A stretch of DNA of 64,000 nt, from contig NZ_JH651379.1 in the NCBI RefSeq assembly GCF_000260115.1, forward strand, positions 2,707,466-2,771,465, read 5' to 3'. The position numbers were made by a program, and so were the translations under genes. Source of the stretch: Galbibacter orientalis DSM 19592. Its GTDB lineage: Bacteria > Bacteroidota > Bacteroidia > Flavobacteriales > Flavobacteriaceae. Shown in pieces: positions 7,862 to 16,898 of this stretch. The notes beneath the pieces were generated by a model. It did no database searches. It saw nothing but the letters and a program-made list of their open reading frames with translations, and had not been told where the DNA came from. Every line of letters begins with the position of its first letter. Positions within the stretch are counted from its first letter, which is position 1.

Positions 7862-8773
7862 ATGCAACTGGACAACCTTACAACGACACTCTTAATTATT
7901 GGTTTAACAAGTGCGCTATTTTATATGCTGTACAGGTTGACCCGTTATGCCTTTTTTTTAAACGTGGCTTTGCTCGGTGCTTTGGTATTTTACCTATCGA
8001 GCAACAATGGACTTATTTTGATTTCATTGATCCTGGTTTGTCCGCTGATGCTGATTAATACAGGACTGTATGTTTTTTTGCACAAAACGGACGAGCCAAA
8101 AAATAGAGATAGTAAATATCAGGTTAGTTTTGCAACGAGCAATGGAAACTTTAAACTGGAAAACGTAAAACGTGGGGCATCCATCATCGGATCTGCCGGA
8201 AGTGGCAAGACTGAAAGCGTAGTTTATGGTTTCCTAAGGCATTTCCGAAAAGAAGGCTTTTGCGGGATCATCCACGACTATAAGGATTTTGAGTTGACGG
8301 AAATGGCGTATCCGCTTTTCAAGGATAGCGATATTCCGTTTAAGGTCATCTCCTTCGATAAGATTATACATAGGGTGAATCCCATCGCTCCACGCTATTT
8401 AGAGAACGAGGAAAGCGTAAACGAGGTTTCAAGGGTATTGATCGAGAACCTATTGGAGCAAAGGGAATCCGGCACGAGCGGAACGACCAATTTTTTCAAT
8501 GATGCTGCGGAAGGATTGATCGGCGGGTTGATCTGGAAATTGAAAAACTCTTACCCCAAATTTTGTACCCTGCCACATTTGATCGCCATTTATCAATATC
8601 TGGACACGGACAGCCTTATTCAGTTTTTAGAAACCAATACCACATCAAGGGCAATGGCGGATGCGTTTATTAGCGGAAAAGATTCCGAACGACAAACGGC
8701 AGGTGTAAAAAGTACGCTGGCCAATGCGCTCAAACGAATCAGTACCCAGCGTATCTTTATGGCACTTTCCGCA
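7862..8773 (+). pseudogene. truncated type IV coupling protein (TraG/VirD4-like)
   Basis: The frame starts with three membrane segments, then a P-loop region GSAGSGKTESV near residues 105-117 and the conserved FFNDAAEGLIGGLIWKLK and KSTLANALKRIS segments of Bacteroidota coupling proteins. These normally exceed 600 residues. Here the homologous part stops after about 304 residues (RIFMALSA). The reading frame continues to 8854 only because it runs into a fragment of a fur gene, giving a chimeric 330-residue frame. The Walker B half and the C-terminus are lost, so transfer from this element cannot be autonomous. Confidence 0.8.
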
Positions 8774-8849
8774 GAGAATTGTGAATGCGAGGTCGGTGAC
8801 GACCTCCATTTGCACTTTCATTGCAACAACTGTAATGAGACAGTCTGTT
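8774..8849 (+). pseudogene. internal fragment of a Fur-family gene at the junction
   Basis: About 25 codons (NCECEVGDDLHLHFHCNNC onward) match the metal-binding part of Fur proteins and closely resemble the Fur gene at 22396-22818 in this window (NCECEVGNDLHLHFHCNSC), but are not identical to it. The fragment is in frame with the truncated coupling protein. It ends at a sequence shared with the adjoining RteC fragment, consistent with a microhomology join. Confidence 0.75.
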
Positions 8850-9472
8850 TTTGAAGCAGTCCAACTCAGTCGATCGCCGGTGGCCAAGGTGTTTAATTTT
8901 CGTGATTTTCCATAAGATAAATTCCTTAAATCGTCCAATTCCTGAATATAGTGGTTGACCAAAAGATCATACGCCATAATTTTGGCAACGGCATTATCGT
9001 GACTTGTAGAAAATTCTGCATCGGTATAAAAGTGAGAGGTGTCTGAAACCAAACTGATTTTATCTTTTCCCCGCAAAAAATAAAACTCATCGAGAACGGT
9101 AGATCCCTCCCTATAATACTTTATAAAATCCAAATGGCGGCGATTGCTTTCCTGAAGTTTTTTAATCTCATCGTCTATAAACAATTGTTGTGATTTAATC
9201 GTTCCGGCCGGCCGATTAATCAGAAAGTTGTAGAGCTTAGCGTAATATTTCAAGCGACTGTAAATATAAGGCTTATGCTTTTTGAAAAATATGATTTCTT
9301 CCTCTGGATTTTTGAACTCATTTTCCCTTACGCATACTCGTAATTTCTGTAGATACTGTCTGGAAATCGATATCCCATTTTCAACGATACTGAAATCATT
9401 GAGGTTTGATTCTTCTACGGGTTTTATTTCTTTTTTGTAATCGTTTATTATCTTGAGTAATTGTTTTTTCAA
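8850..9472 (-). pseudogene. rteC: RteC-like protein, 3'-truncated
   Basis: The first about 207 residues match RteC-domain proteins, regulators of excision and transfer in Bacteroides conjugative transposons, ending in the conserved KLNTLATGDRLSWTASKTD segment. Downstream of that motif the frame enters antisense fur and coupling-protein sequence and runs on to 8645 as a meaningless tail. The normal C-terminal part, about 80 residues, is missing. It faces the coupling-protein fragment, so two element ends have been joined tail to tail. Confidence 0.8.
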
Positions 9473-9581
9473 ATCTGATTTGGGTTTATATGTTAATTAA
9501 AATAAAACCCACATTATCAACAACTACAATTTTGGGGTTTAAGAAATTAGGTGGTTTTTTAGTGAGCGAACACATCAAAAT

Positions 9582-9749
9582 TCAATGCTTATGAATGTTC
9601 CCTTTTAGCACAAAAAAGTAAAGCGAAAATGAGGCTATGACCAAGAGGACAAGTACGATAATTCCCTTGACCTTATCCTTTTTTGAGATTTGACCTTTCG
9701 ATGGTTTTTGAGCTTTTTTCTTTCTTCTATTTCTTCTACTTTGGGACAT
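9582..9749 (-). CDS. small single-pass membrane protein with basic N-terminus
   Basis: This 55-residue frame begins MSQSRRNRRKKKAQKP, with about 12 basic residues in the first 28, followed by a clear transmembrane helix (GIIVLVLLVIASFSLYFFV) and a short tail. The composition is that of a genuine tiny membrane protein. An overlapping frame at 9635-9874 is partly its shadow. Its function is unknown; it lies between the RteC scar and the stress-protein gene. Confidence 0.5.
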   Translation of the reverse strand: MSQSRRNRRKKKAQKPSKGQISKKDKVKGIIVLVLLVIASFSLYFFVLKGNIHKH

Positions 9750-9961
9750 CTTGTTGTACTATTTCCAATCCATTTTCTGTAATTAACTCCAAAAGCACCT
9801 AAGATCAGCAGCAACTTAAACACCAACGACAGAGCGATATTGTGCGAAAAGTTTTTTAGCTTTTCTAAAAACATGACCTTTTAGAAATTTAATTTTACAG
9901 AAAATAATATTTCGACAGCCTTATAAAATCTATATATTTTATAAAAAAAAGAACTCTGTCA

Positions 9962-10783
9962 TTATTTTAAAATAAGTACAGGTGCTTCTGATTTAAAAAT
10001 CATTTTTCTTCTCAAACCAAGTTCAGTTAATTTTTCTATAAAATCATGTTCCCTGTATAATAGAGCCAAAACATCGATTATGTTTTCCTTCAGAAAATTG
10101 GTTATATTCTCTTCAGTTTTTCCGTCGGAAAAAAGGTGAACAGAAATATTCTCCAGGTTAAAAAACTGCTTATAATAATCTTTAACCTCCTGCTCATTAA
10201 TATTTTCATCTTTACTTTTAGAAGAATGAAAAATAAAAAGACTGGCATTAAATGCCATTAATAGATTAGCAAGAATACTTAATTCTCTATCAGGCCTGAG
10301 ATTATCTGAATCCAAAGCGAGACAAATTCTTTTTAAGCCAAAAGTTTCTAAATCTTCAGGTACAACCAGCACGGGGCAGGGCACGTCCATGCTTATTTTT
10401 TCACTGGTAGTTCCTGCAAGGTAACCTTCTACCTCACCCGCACCTTCCGTACCCATGATTACTAAATTGACTTTTTCTTCTGTTGCTAATTGAAAAATTA
10501 TATCCGAAGTTCTTCCAGAGGTTACAATACTCTTATATTTAATTGTGGCCAGACGCGGAAAATTTTCGAGAAATTCCAGCATTTTCTCTTTGTATAAATC
10601 CTGGTAAGAACTAAAATTATCGGGGACCGGATAGGCTATAGCTCCATATCCGGCATATTGATAACCTCCAGAGTAGGTATGTACAAAAATGATTTCCGAA
10701 TTTAAAGATTCGGCCACCTTTGTTGCATACTCTACTCCAATTTTTGAACTTTGACTAAAATCGATCGGAACTAATATTTTCAT
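9962..10783 (-). CDS. tandem-domain universal stress protein
   Basis: The 273-residue protein has two UspA domains. The first begins MKILVPIDFSQSS and carries the ATP-binding signature IMGTEGAGEVEGYLAG...VPCPVLVVPE (residues about 112-145). The second is more diverged and lacks a clear glycine motif. Tandem Usp proteins bind nucleotides and respond to stress. It is the last gene of the minus-strand island and is separated from the SpoIIAA-like gene by 54 bp. Confidence 0.9.
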   Translation of the reverse strand: MKILVPIDFSQSSKIGVEYATKVAESLNSEIIFVHTYSGGYQYAGYGAIAYPVPDNFSSYQDLYKEKMLEFLENFPRLATIKYKSIVTSGRTSDIIFQLATEEKVNLVIMGTEGAGEVEGYLAGTTSEKISMDVPCPVLVVPEDLETFGLKRICLALDSDNLRPDRELSILANLLMAFNASLFIFHSSKSKDENINEQEVKDYYKQFFNLENISVHLFSDGKTEENITNFLKENIIDVLALLYREHDFIEKLTELGLRRKMIFKSEAPVLILK

Positions 10784-10837
10784 GATTTTTTAATTTTAAT
10801 TACACATTCAGTTTTCCATTGTTTAATTTTAAAAAAG

Positions 10838-11194
10838 TTATTTTTTAATCCATTTTTTTGCAGTTTCTCTATCCTCTAGATCATAATATTTCACTTCTGC
10901 ATTGGTGAACGGTTTCATAAACTGAGTTATCCAATCCTGCCATTTTTTACCTCCAACCATCACAATTTTTTCATAATCCTGAGCGTGTGTGGTATCTATT
11001 TTCAGGTCTTCCCAGAATCCAGGAAGATCCCAGCCCGTAAAGTCTTCCATTTCAAAATACCAGCGTACCTTCATTCCTTTGTCCAGTATAGCGTGGATAA
11101 GCGGATGGATTTTTTCCATATCCTCTTTTTTTAATTTACCTGAAGCTTTTGTTGCTATGATATTCCCCCCTGTTAATTCAATTATCTGTAACAT
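10838..11194 (-). CDS. SpoIIAA/STAS-like protein, copy 1
   Basis: The 118-residue product matches the SpoIIAA-like (STAS/SEC14-type) family, with the signature RWYFEMEDFTGWDLPGFWED in the middle and a C-terminal AKKWIKK. It shares length and pattern with the gene at 22010-22369 (YIEMENFEGW, ending AKEWMEK), so the island holds two paralogues. The molecular role of this family is unclear. Confidence 0.8.
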   Translation of the reverse strand: MLQIIELTGGNIIATKASGKLKKEDMEKIHPLIHAILDKGMKVRWYFEMEDFTGWDLPGFWEDLKIDTTHAQDYEKIVMVGGKKWQDWITQFMKPFTNAEVKYYDLEDRETAKKWIKK

Positions 11195-11212
11195 ACTTTT
11201 GTGTTTTAATTA

Positions 11213-11389
11213 TTATCCTCCTAAATCGTAAAACCATTCCTCAGCTTTTACAATAGCCTCAGATATAGCCTTTTTTTCCATGTAATTTTTCTCCTTAACT
11301 AATTGCCCGGCAATTTCCAGCGCCTTTTCCCTAACCCTTGGGTCGAGGGAATCAAGATCGGATTTGAAATCTTCGAACATCCAGTCCAT
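11213..11389 (-). CDS. small helical protein, paralogue 1 of a tandem pair
   Basis: A 58-residue frame (MDWMFEDFKSDLDSLDPRVR...) ends with ISEAIVKAEEWFYDLGG. It lies 18 nt upstream of the SpoIIAA-like gene on the same strand. The next frame at 11420-11593 shares the spacing of the DPRVREKALEIA-type helix and the IVKAE motif, so the two are likely duplicates. Similar short proteins often accompany stress clusters; I cannot assign a function. Confidence 0.55.
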   Translation of the reverse strand: MDWMFEDFKSDLDSLDPRVREKALEIAGQLVKEKNYMEKKAISEAIVKAEEWFYDLGG

Positions 11390-11419
11390 CTTGTTATTGA
11401 AGTGTTTTTATTATTACGG

Positions 11420-11593
11420 CTAAATTTTTCTGTTTTCCATCTCTGCTTTTACAATACCACGCTCCAGGGCTTCCTCCTTTGAACATTGGTTTTTTCTATA
11501 GTGTTCTTCAGCATATTTTACTGCCAATTCACGGATATTTTCATCCAGAATATTGAACCTTTTTGTGTAATTTTTAAAAAGTCCATCTTTCAT
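11420..11593 (-). CDS. small helical protein, paralogue 2 of a tandem pair
   Basis: A 57-residue frame begins MKDGLFKNYTKRFNILDENIRELAVKYAEEH and ends EEALERGIVKAEMENRKI. It resembles its neighbour at 11213-11389 in length, charge pattern and the IVKAE motif. Its start codon lies within 3 nt of the antiporter stop, so it is translationally linked to the upstream gene. Function is unknown. Confidence 0.5.
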   Translation of the reverse strand: MKDGLFKNYTKRFNILDENIRELAVKYAEEHYRKNQCSKEEALERGIVKAEMENRKI

Positions 11594-11595
11594 CT

Positions 11596-12594
11596 TCAAA
11601 ATAGTTTTAGTACGAAAAAAATCATTACCAGCAAATAGACAATGTATGCCGCATCAAACACAAAAATTTGCCAGCGGGAGAAACCGTGCAATTCCTTACT
11701 TTGGTGCACAAACAAGATGTATAGTAGTGGCATAAGCCCAACAAAGGCCAGGTTAACCCAAAACAACTGAAAATCTTCGATTGGGGTAGTTACCAGTGCC
11801 AATGGAAAAAATGCCACCGTCATCGTGACTGCATTGTCTGCAATAACACTGGTGGTGCCCGCCGTCACCTCTCCTCCTTTTACCACGCTCCAGGTCTTGA
11901 AAATTTCCGGTGCCGTGGTCATTATGCCCGTGATGAAAAGACCGCCCACGATTTCCGAAATATTTAAGGCCGCAACAATATTTTCGGTTGCCTTTACAAT
12001 AAAGAAGGCACCTACGGCTATTGCCAGGGCACCAGCAACGGAAAGGGCTATCTTTTTCTTGTTCCAGGTTACCTTTTCACCCTTTTTTCTTCCTTTTACT
12101 ATGGCGTGGGTCAAAAACACTCCATATGCCGCCAGCATAATCCACCCGTCTATCGGTTGGAGACCCCGCCAGGCTTTAGGTAAAGTCAAAAGGGCCACAA
12201 GGGCGATAATACTTAGATATGGTAGGGAAAGAACGGAAACAGAACGTTTGTTCAATGCCAGAATGTTTTTCTCCAGATGTTTTTGGTGGGTTTTATTTTT
12301 TTTGAAGTGTCTCCGGGAAGCGAAATACGCAATGGTTACCATCAGGGGAATTGAAATAATATTGGAACCTAACAAATTTCCAAGCCCAATGTCGGAAACA
12401 CCCCGTGCAGCACTTGTAATGTTGATGGCTACTTCAGGGCTTGCCGTGACAATGGCAAGGAAAGCAGCACCTGCAGAAGCGGTAAGCCCCCATTGTTTAC
12501 GGAGCATTTTTAAAGGAGCCAATAACTGATCCGCACCCCAATGGGCCGCCCAGGCGGCAATTCCCAATACTATTATCCAAAGCCAGACATTCAT
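11596..12594 (-). CDS. sodium/calcium exchanger-family (CaCA) transporter
   Basis: This 332-residue membrane protein has about ten transmembrane segments in two repeats. The alpha-repeat motifs are TASPEVAINITSAARGVSDIGLGNLLGSNI in the N-half and TAPEIFKTW...ADNA in the C-half, with the acidic residues of ion coordination in each. The family exchanges Na+ or H+ for Ca2+ or other cations across the inner membrane. It sits with NhaA and a CDF transporter in an ion-homeostasis block. Confidence 0.88.
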   Translation of the reverse strand: MNVWLWIIVLGIAAWAAHWGADQLLAPLKMLRKQWGLTASAGAAFLAIVTASPEVAINITSAARGVSDIGLGNLLGSNIISIPLMVTIAYFASRRHFKKNKTHQKHLEKNILALNKRSVSVLSLPYLSIIALVALLTLPKAWRGLQPIDGWIMLAAYGVFLTHAIVKGRKKGEKVTWNKKKIALSVAGALAIAVGAFFIVKATENIVAALNISEIVGGLFITGIMTTAPEIFKTWSVVKGGEVTAGTTSVIADNAVTMTVAFFPLALVTTPIEDFQLFWVNLAFVGLMPLLYILFVHQSKELHGFSRWQIFVFDAAYIVYLLVMIFFVLKLF

Positions 12595-12645
12595 ATTTTA
12601 AATTTTAATTAATTACTCTCCCATCCATAAATTTTTTGATAAGAT

Positions 12646-13470
12646 CTACTTTGATAATTTTAATATCCTTATGGCCCCGCGCATTACGAAAGTGAACACG
12701 ATTCCACCAATAACTAAATCTGGCCACTTACTATTTAAAAAATAAACCAGGATTCCCGCTAATATGACACCTCCATTCACTATTATATCGTTGGAGGTAA
12801 AGATCGCACTGGCCTGCATATGCGCTTCCTTACTTTTGGCCTTGCTTATCAGCCAAAGGGAAACAAGGTTTCCAATAAGGGCAAAAATGGAAACAATGAT
12901 CATCCATTGGAATAGCGGTGTTTCGCTATTGGTAAAAAACCTTCTCAATACTTCAATAAATCCAAGTGTCGCTAATGCCATCTGGAAGTATCCGCTGAAT
13001 TTCGCCACTTTCTTTTTTCTGGCAATAGCACCGCCAACCGCAAAGAGGCTTAACGCATACACAATAGAATCTGCCAGCATATCCAACGAATCGGCAATAA
13101 GGCCCATAGAAGAAGAAATCCAACCTGTGGTCATCTCGATGACAAAAAAGCCAAAATTGATTGCCAAAACCCACCGAAGAATTTTTTTTTGTTTGGATTG
13201 GTCTTCTTTTACAGGAGGTTCTGCTTCTTCGGTTCCCTGAAGTGTTTCATTGAACTTTAATGCTGAAATTGATGAACGTATCTCTTCGACCGCATCTAAA
13301 TGGTAGACTTCCAACGTTCTGTTAGGTATATCAAAATCCAAGTATTTAACCTGGGCATAGGCCTCCAATTTCATCCGAATCATTTGCTCTTCGGAAGGAC
13401 AGTCCATTTTATTTATTATAAAAGTACTTTTCTTCATTTTTGGGTTATTTCGTATTAAATATATTCTCAC
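12646..13470 (-). CDS. CDF-family cation efflux protein with N-terminal HMA-like domain
   Basis: The 274-residue product has an N-terminal ferredoxin-like domain with a single-Cys variant (INKMDCPSEEQMIRMKL) and then a cation diffusion facilitator core. TM2 contains ADSLDMLADS and TM5 SNDIIVNGG, the Asp positions of the metal site. It probably exports Zn2+ or a related ion. The longest frame starts at 13470 and overlaps the nhaA stop by 4 nt; an ATG at 13437 (MKKSTFIINKMDC) also fits the domain start, and I cannot decide between them. Confidence 0.85.
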   Translation of the reverse strand: MRIYLIRNNPKMKKSTFIINKMDCPSEEQMIRMKLEAYAQVKYLDFDIPNRTLEVYHLDAVEEIRSSISALKFNETLQGTEEAEPPVKEDQSKQKKILRWVLAINFGFFVIEMTTGWISSSMGLIADSLDMLADSIVYALSLFAVGGAIARKKKVAKFSGYFQMALATLGFIEVLRRFFTNSETPLFQWMIIVSIFALIGNLVSLWLISKAKSKEAHMQASAIFTSNDIIVNGGVILAGILVYFLNSKWPDLVIGGIVFTFVMRGAIRILKLSK

Positions 13471-14840
13471 ATAACACCAGGACTAAATTCCTCAACTTCT
13501 TTTTTGATTTTTCTTTTGTTAGAAGCTAACAGCAGGATAATTGCACCACCAAGAGCTGCAAGTAAAGAAGCTATTAAAATACTTATCTTTGAAATCTTAA
13601 TTATTGATTCGTCACTGAAGGCTAGATTGGTTATAAAAAGGGACATTGTAAAGCCAATTCCTGCTATCATACCAATTCCCACAATATGTTTCCAATTAAA
13701 GGCACTATGTAATTCGGAAATTCCAAGTTTTTGCCCGATCAATGTAAAGATACCAATGCCAGTTACTTTTCCGATCCCTAAGCCTAAAAGTATTCCCAGG
13801 CCTAATGAACTGGAAACAACCTCAATTAAATTTACATCGAGCTTTACTCCCGCATTCGCGACTGCAAAAATTGGAATGATAAAGAAAGCATTGAAATCAA
13901 CAAGGGAATTTTCCAGTTTGAGCAAAGGAGGCCTTGAATTCTCAGTATCTGTTTTAATAGCTTTTAAAATTATTTGTTGTTTTTTATCCTGAAGAGGATT
14001 TAATTTTTCCAGCTCTGTTTTCTCAAGATTAGTAACGTTTGTGGCGGTCCTTTCTTTTAATATTTTACTGTCTAATTTGGGCACTATTGGAATGGTAATG
14101 GCAAAAAGTACTCCCGCAATAGTTGGATGGATCCCCGAATTAAGGAAGCAATACCATAAGATGATCCCAATAATAATATACCAAATCAAATTTTTGATCC
14201 CAGTCCAATTCATTAATAATAATACCCCAAATGCCCCCATGCCCGATCCAAGGTATATCCAGCTCAACTCGTTGCTATAAAACAATGCTATCACCAATAT
14301 GGCACCTATATCGTCAGCAATAGCGAGGGCTATTAAAAATGTTTTTAACTGCCTGGGGACATTTTTTCCCAGTAGGCCAATAATCCCTAGTGAATATGCG
14401 ATATCGGTAGCCATAGGGATGCCCCAACCCTTTATATTTTCAGTGCCTAAATTTAGGCTAATAAAAATGAGGGCCGGAACTGCCATGCCACCTAAAGCTG
14501 CCAACAATGGGGCTGAGGCTTTTTTAATTGAAGATAATTCCCCCACCATAACCTCCCTCTTCAATTCAAGGCCGGCAACCAAAAAGAAAATTGCCATTAG
14601 GCCATCATTGATCCATTCTTCAATTGTTAGCCCAAAACTAAGATGCTCGGAAAATTCAAAAAGCAATTCATCGCCAAGAAAATGATGATAGGCACCTGCC
14701 CACTTTGAATTAGCTAAAAGAAGGGCAACTATAGTAGCAATTATTAAAAAAATCCCCCCAGCTGTTTCCCTGTCGAGGAACTTTGTTGCCGTTTCCCTGA
14801 TATACCCAATAGTGGATTGATTTCGAACTGATTGCCCCAT
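13467..14840 (-). CDS. nhaA: Na+/H+ antiporter NhaA
   Basis: The 457-residue protein matches NhaA throughout: FLVAGLELKREVMVGEL, then WGIPMATDIAYSLGIIGLLG and the ion-binding double aspartate ALAIADDIGAI. The family exports Na+ in exchange for H+ and supports growth in salt and alkali. A hydrophilic insert around residues 255-305 is longer than in E. coli NhaA but common in Bacteroidota. It is co-oriented and overlapping with the CDF gene. Confidence 0.93.
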   Translation of the reverse strand: MGQSVRNQSTIGYIRETATKFLDRETAGGIFLIIATIVALLLANSKWAGAYHHFLGDELLFEFSEHLSFGLTIEEWINDGLMAIFFLVAGLELKREVMVGELSSIKKASAPLLAALGGMAVPALIFISLNLGTENIKGWGIPMATDIAYSLGIIGLLGKNVPRQLKTFLIALAIADDIGAILVIALFYSNELSWIYLGSGMGAFGVLLLMNWTGIKNLIWYIIIGIILWYCFLNSGIHPTIAGVLFAITIPIVPKLDSKILKERTATNVTNLEKTELEKLNPLQDKKQQIILKAIKTDTENSRPPLLKLENSLVDFNAFFIIPIFAVANAGVKLDVNLIEVVSSSLGLGILLGLGIGKVTGIGIFTLIGQKLGISELHSAFNWKHIVGIGMIAGIGFTMSLFITNLAFSDESIIKISKISILIASLLAALGGAIILLLASNKRKIKKEVEEFSPGVM

Positions 14841-14937
14841 TTTATCTTATCTGTTTTTTGAGTTCATTACTTAAACCTTAATATTTCAAAAAGCTCAGTA
14901 GCGTCTTAATTTTTAAGAACTTACTGTTAGGTCAACT

Positions 14938-16341
14938 TTAAATATGCAACGCCCTGTCTTCGGTAGCTGCCAGACAGGCCTCCTTAAAGGTCTCGGAAAA
15001 TGTGGGGTGACCGTGTGACATTCTTGCAATATCCTCGGCAGCCGCCCTAAATTCCATCGCTACCACCGCTTCGGTATAACTGTCTGCTATGCGAGGGCCT
15101 ATCATATGCACGCCCAATATCTCATCGGTTTCCTTATCTGCGATTACCTTGATAAAACCATCCGTATCCATACTTATCTTCGCCCGTGCGTTTGCCTTAT
15201 AGGGAAAAGAGCCCGTTTTTATACTTCTATTGGTCTTCTTCAGTTCTTCTTCCGTCAAGCCTACACCGGCGACCTCAGGCTGGGTGTACACGATATTTGG
15301 GATAAGGGAATAATTGATATGTGGCTTTTGACCTGCTATGCTTTCGGCTACAAAAACGCCTTCTTCACTGGCTTTATGGGCAAGCATTGCCCCCCGGATT
15401 ACATCCCCAATGGCATACACACCCTTGACATTGGTTTCAAGGTTTTTATCTACCGTTATCTGTCCTTTCTCATTGGTTTCCACTCCTATATTTTCAAGCC
15501 CTAAACTGGCGGTGTATGGTTTTCGGCCAATGGCCATAAGACAGTAATCGCCATCTAAACTCATTTCTTCTTTATCGGAAAGATTTTCCGCTTTCAATTC
15601 TACTTTATCCTCAGTTGCCGTTGCGTTTGTCACCTTATGTTCCAAATAAAAATCAATTCCCTGTTTTCTAAGGGAACGGTGCAATTGATGTCCCAGTGCG
15701 CCGTCCATAGTGGCGATAAGGCTATCAAAATATTCTACTATGGAAACCTTTGAACCCAGGCGGGCGAATACGGAACCTATCTCAACACCGATAACGCCAC
15801 CCCCAACGACCATTAAGTGCTTGGGGATTTCCTGTAGGGCAAGGGCTTCGGTGGAAGAGATGATACGCTTTTTGTCTATTTTAATATTGGGCAGTGAAGC
15901 GGGTTTGGACCCTGTGGCAATGATGATTTTATCGGTTGTTATGGTTTCCGTTTTGTCCCCGCCCTTAATCTCAATCGTGTTTTTGTCCTTGATGGTGCCG
16001 TGGCCTTGATAGACGGCAACCTTGTTCTTTTTCATCAGATAATCAACACCATTGATGATTTCCTGTACCACATCCTGAACCCTTTGGTTCATTTTTTTGA
16101 TATCGACATTGGCTTCTTTTACATCAATCCCAAAATTTTCGAATTGATGTTTGAGTTTGTAATAATGCTCAGAGGCTTCAAGCCAGGCTTTTGACGGGAT
16201 ACAGCCCACGTTAAGGCAGGTGCCGCCAAGCGTGCTGTACCTTTCAATAATGGCTACTTTTAATCCTAATTGGGCGCAACGTATAGCGCTTACATACCCG
16301 CCAGGGCCAGAGCCTATAATTGTTACATCATATTTTTCCAT
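14938..16341 (-). CDS. lpdA: dihydrolipoyl dehydrogenase
   Basis: The 467-residue flavoprotein shows the FAD motif GSGPGGYVSAIRCAQLG, the redox disulfide GGTCLNVGCIPSKA (residues about 39-52), the NAD motif GGGVIGVEIGSVFARLG and the C-terminal His-Glu dyad in HGHPTFSETFKEA. It normally serves 2-oxoacid dehydrogenase complexes. Here it lies in a metal-resistance island between nhaA and fur, so it is a second copy or a stress-related disulfide reductase. The housekeeping copy cannot be checked in this window. Confidence 0.93.
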   Translation of the reverse strand: MEKYDVTIIGSGPGGYVSAIRCAQLGLKVAIIERYSTLGGTCLNVGCIPSKAWLEASEHYYKLKHQFENFGIDVKEANVDIKKMNQRVQDVVQEIINGVDYLMKKNKVAVYQGHGTIKDKNTIEIKGGDKTETITTDKIIIATGSKPASLPNIKIDKKRIISSTEALALQEIPKHLMVVGGGVIGVEIGSVFARLGSKVSIVEYFDSLIATMDGALGHQLHRSLRKQGIDFYLEHKVTNATATEDKVELKAENLSDKEEMSLDGDYCLMAIGRKPYTASLGLENIGVETNEKGQITVDKNLETNVKGVYAIGDVIRGAMLAHKASEEGVFVAESIAGQKPHINYSLIPNIVYTQPEVAGVGLTEEELKKTNRSIKTGSFPYKANARAKISMDTDGFIKVIADKETDEILGVHMIGPRIADSYTEAVVAMEFRAAAEDIARMSHGHPTFSETFKEACLAATEDRALHI

Positions 16342-16365
16342 ATTCGTAAATTTTTTAATTAAATA

Positions 16366-16427
16366 AGGTGGGGGAAACCTTAAGCTGACCAGGGGCGCAA
16401 GGGTTCAGTTTTAAGGTACTCCCACCT
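16366..16427 (-). other. long imperfect hairpin between fur and lpdA
   Basis: Three nested helices are visible: AGGTGGG/CCCACCT (16366-16372 with 16421-16427), CCTTAA/TTAAGG (16378-16383 with 16411-16416), and an inner GCTGACC/GGGTTCAG stem. It begins right after the fur stop and ends about 25 bp before the lpdA start. It could be a terminator/attenuator or a structured leader of lpdA. The trailing sequence is AT-rich rather than a clean T run. Confidence 0.5.
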
Positions 16428-16428
16428 A

Positions 16429-16863
16429 TTATTTTTTACTACAATTTTTACATACCCCTTTTAATACCAGGTTCAAATCGTTTATTTCATAATCGTCCGG
16501 CAAGTTTTGTTTCGATATTCTATCCGGCAAGCAAATAGTTTTTCCGCAAACGGTACAATGAAAATGCATATGTAAATCTGTACCGTATTTACCTTTGGCC
16601 TTTTTATCGGAAATTGCAAATTTTGCCACTCCTGTCCCATCATTAATCTGATGAATTAGCCCTTTATCTTCAAAAGTTTTTAGGTTTCGATAAAAGGTAG
16701 TTCTGTTTGCCGTTTTGTTTTTTTCGCTTTTAGCGATAAAGACTTTTTGCATTTCGTTTAAACTTACTGCATAGGTCTTCCTATTGAGGTATTTGTGAAT
16801 TTTCAACCTCATTTCAGTAGGGCGTATCCCTTTTGACGATAATTTTTTTTCCGTTTTTGTCAT
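16429..16863 (-). CDS. Fur-family metal-responsive repressor, copy 1
   Basis: The 144-residue regulator has the winged-helix half (GIRPTEMRLKIHKYLNRK, NRTTFYRNLKTFEDKGLIHQI) and the metal-sensing half DLHMHFHCTVCGKTICLPD with a C-terminal CKNC. Most likely it senses Zn2+ or a similar ion and controls the adjacent P-type ATPase. It is 35 bp downstream of the ATPase gene on the same strand and resembles the Fur protein at 22396-22818. Confidence 0.9.
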   Translation of the reverse strand: MTKTEKKLSSKGIRPTEMRLKIHKYLNRKTYAVSLNEMQKVFIAKSEKNKTANRTTFYRNLKTFEDKGLIHQINDGTGVAKFAISDKKAKGKYGTDLHMHFHCTVCGKTICLPDRISKQNLPDDYEINDLNLVLKGVCKNCSKK

Positions 16864-16898
16864 TTTATATTCTTTCGAAAAACAGTCTAAGTCCGGAT

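Noticed and set aside
8645-8849. C-terminal tail of the RteC frame
   Set aside because: It is antisense to the fur and coupling-protein fragments and not part of the RteC family sequence.
9635-9874. 79-codon minus-strand frame overlapping the small membrane protein
   Set aside because: Its second half is the out-of-frame shadow of the better supported 55-residue protein; the first half is hydrophobic but has no further support.
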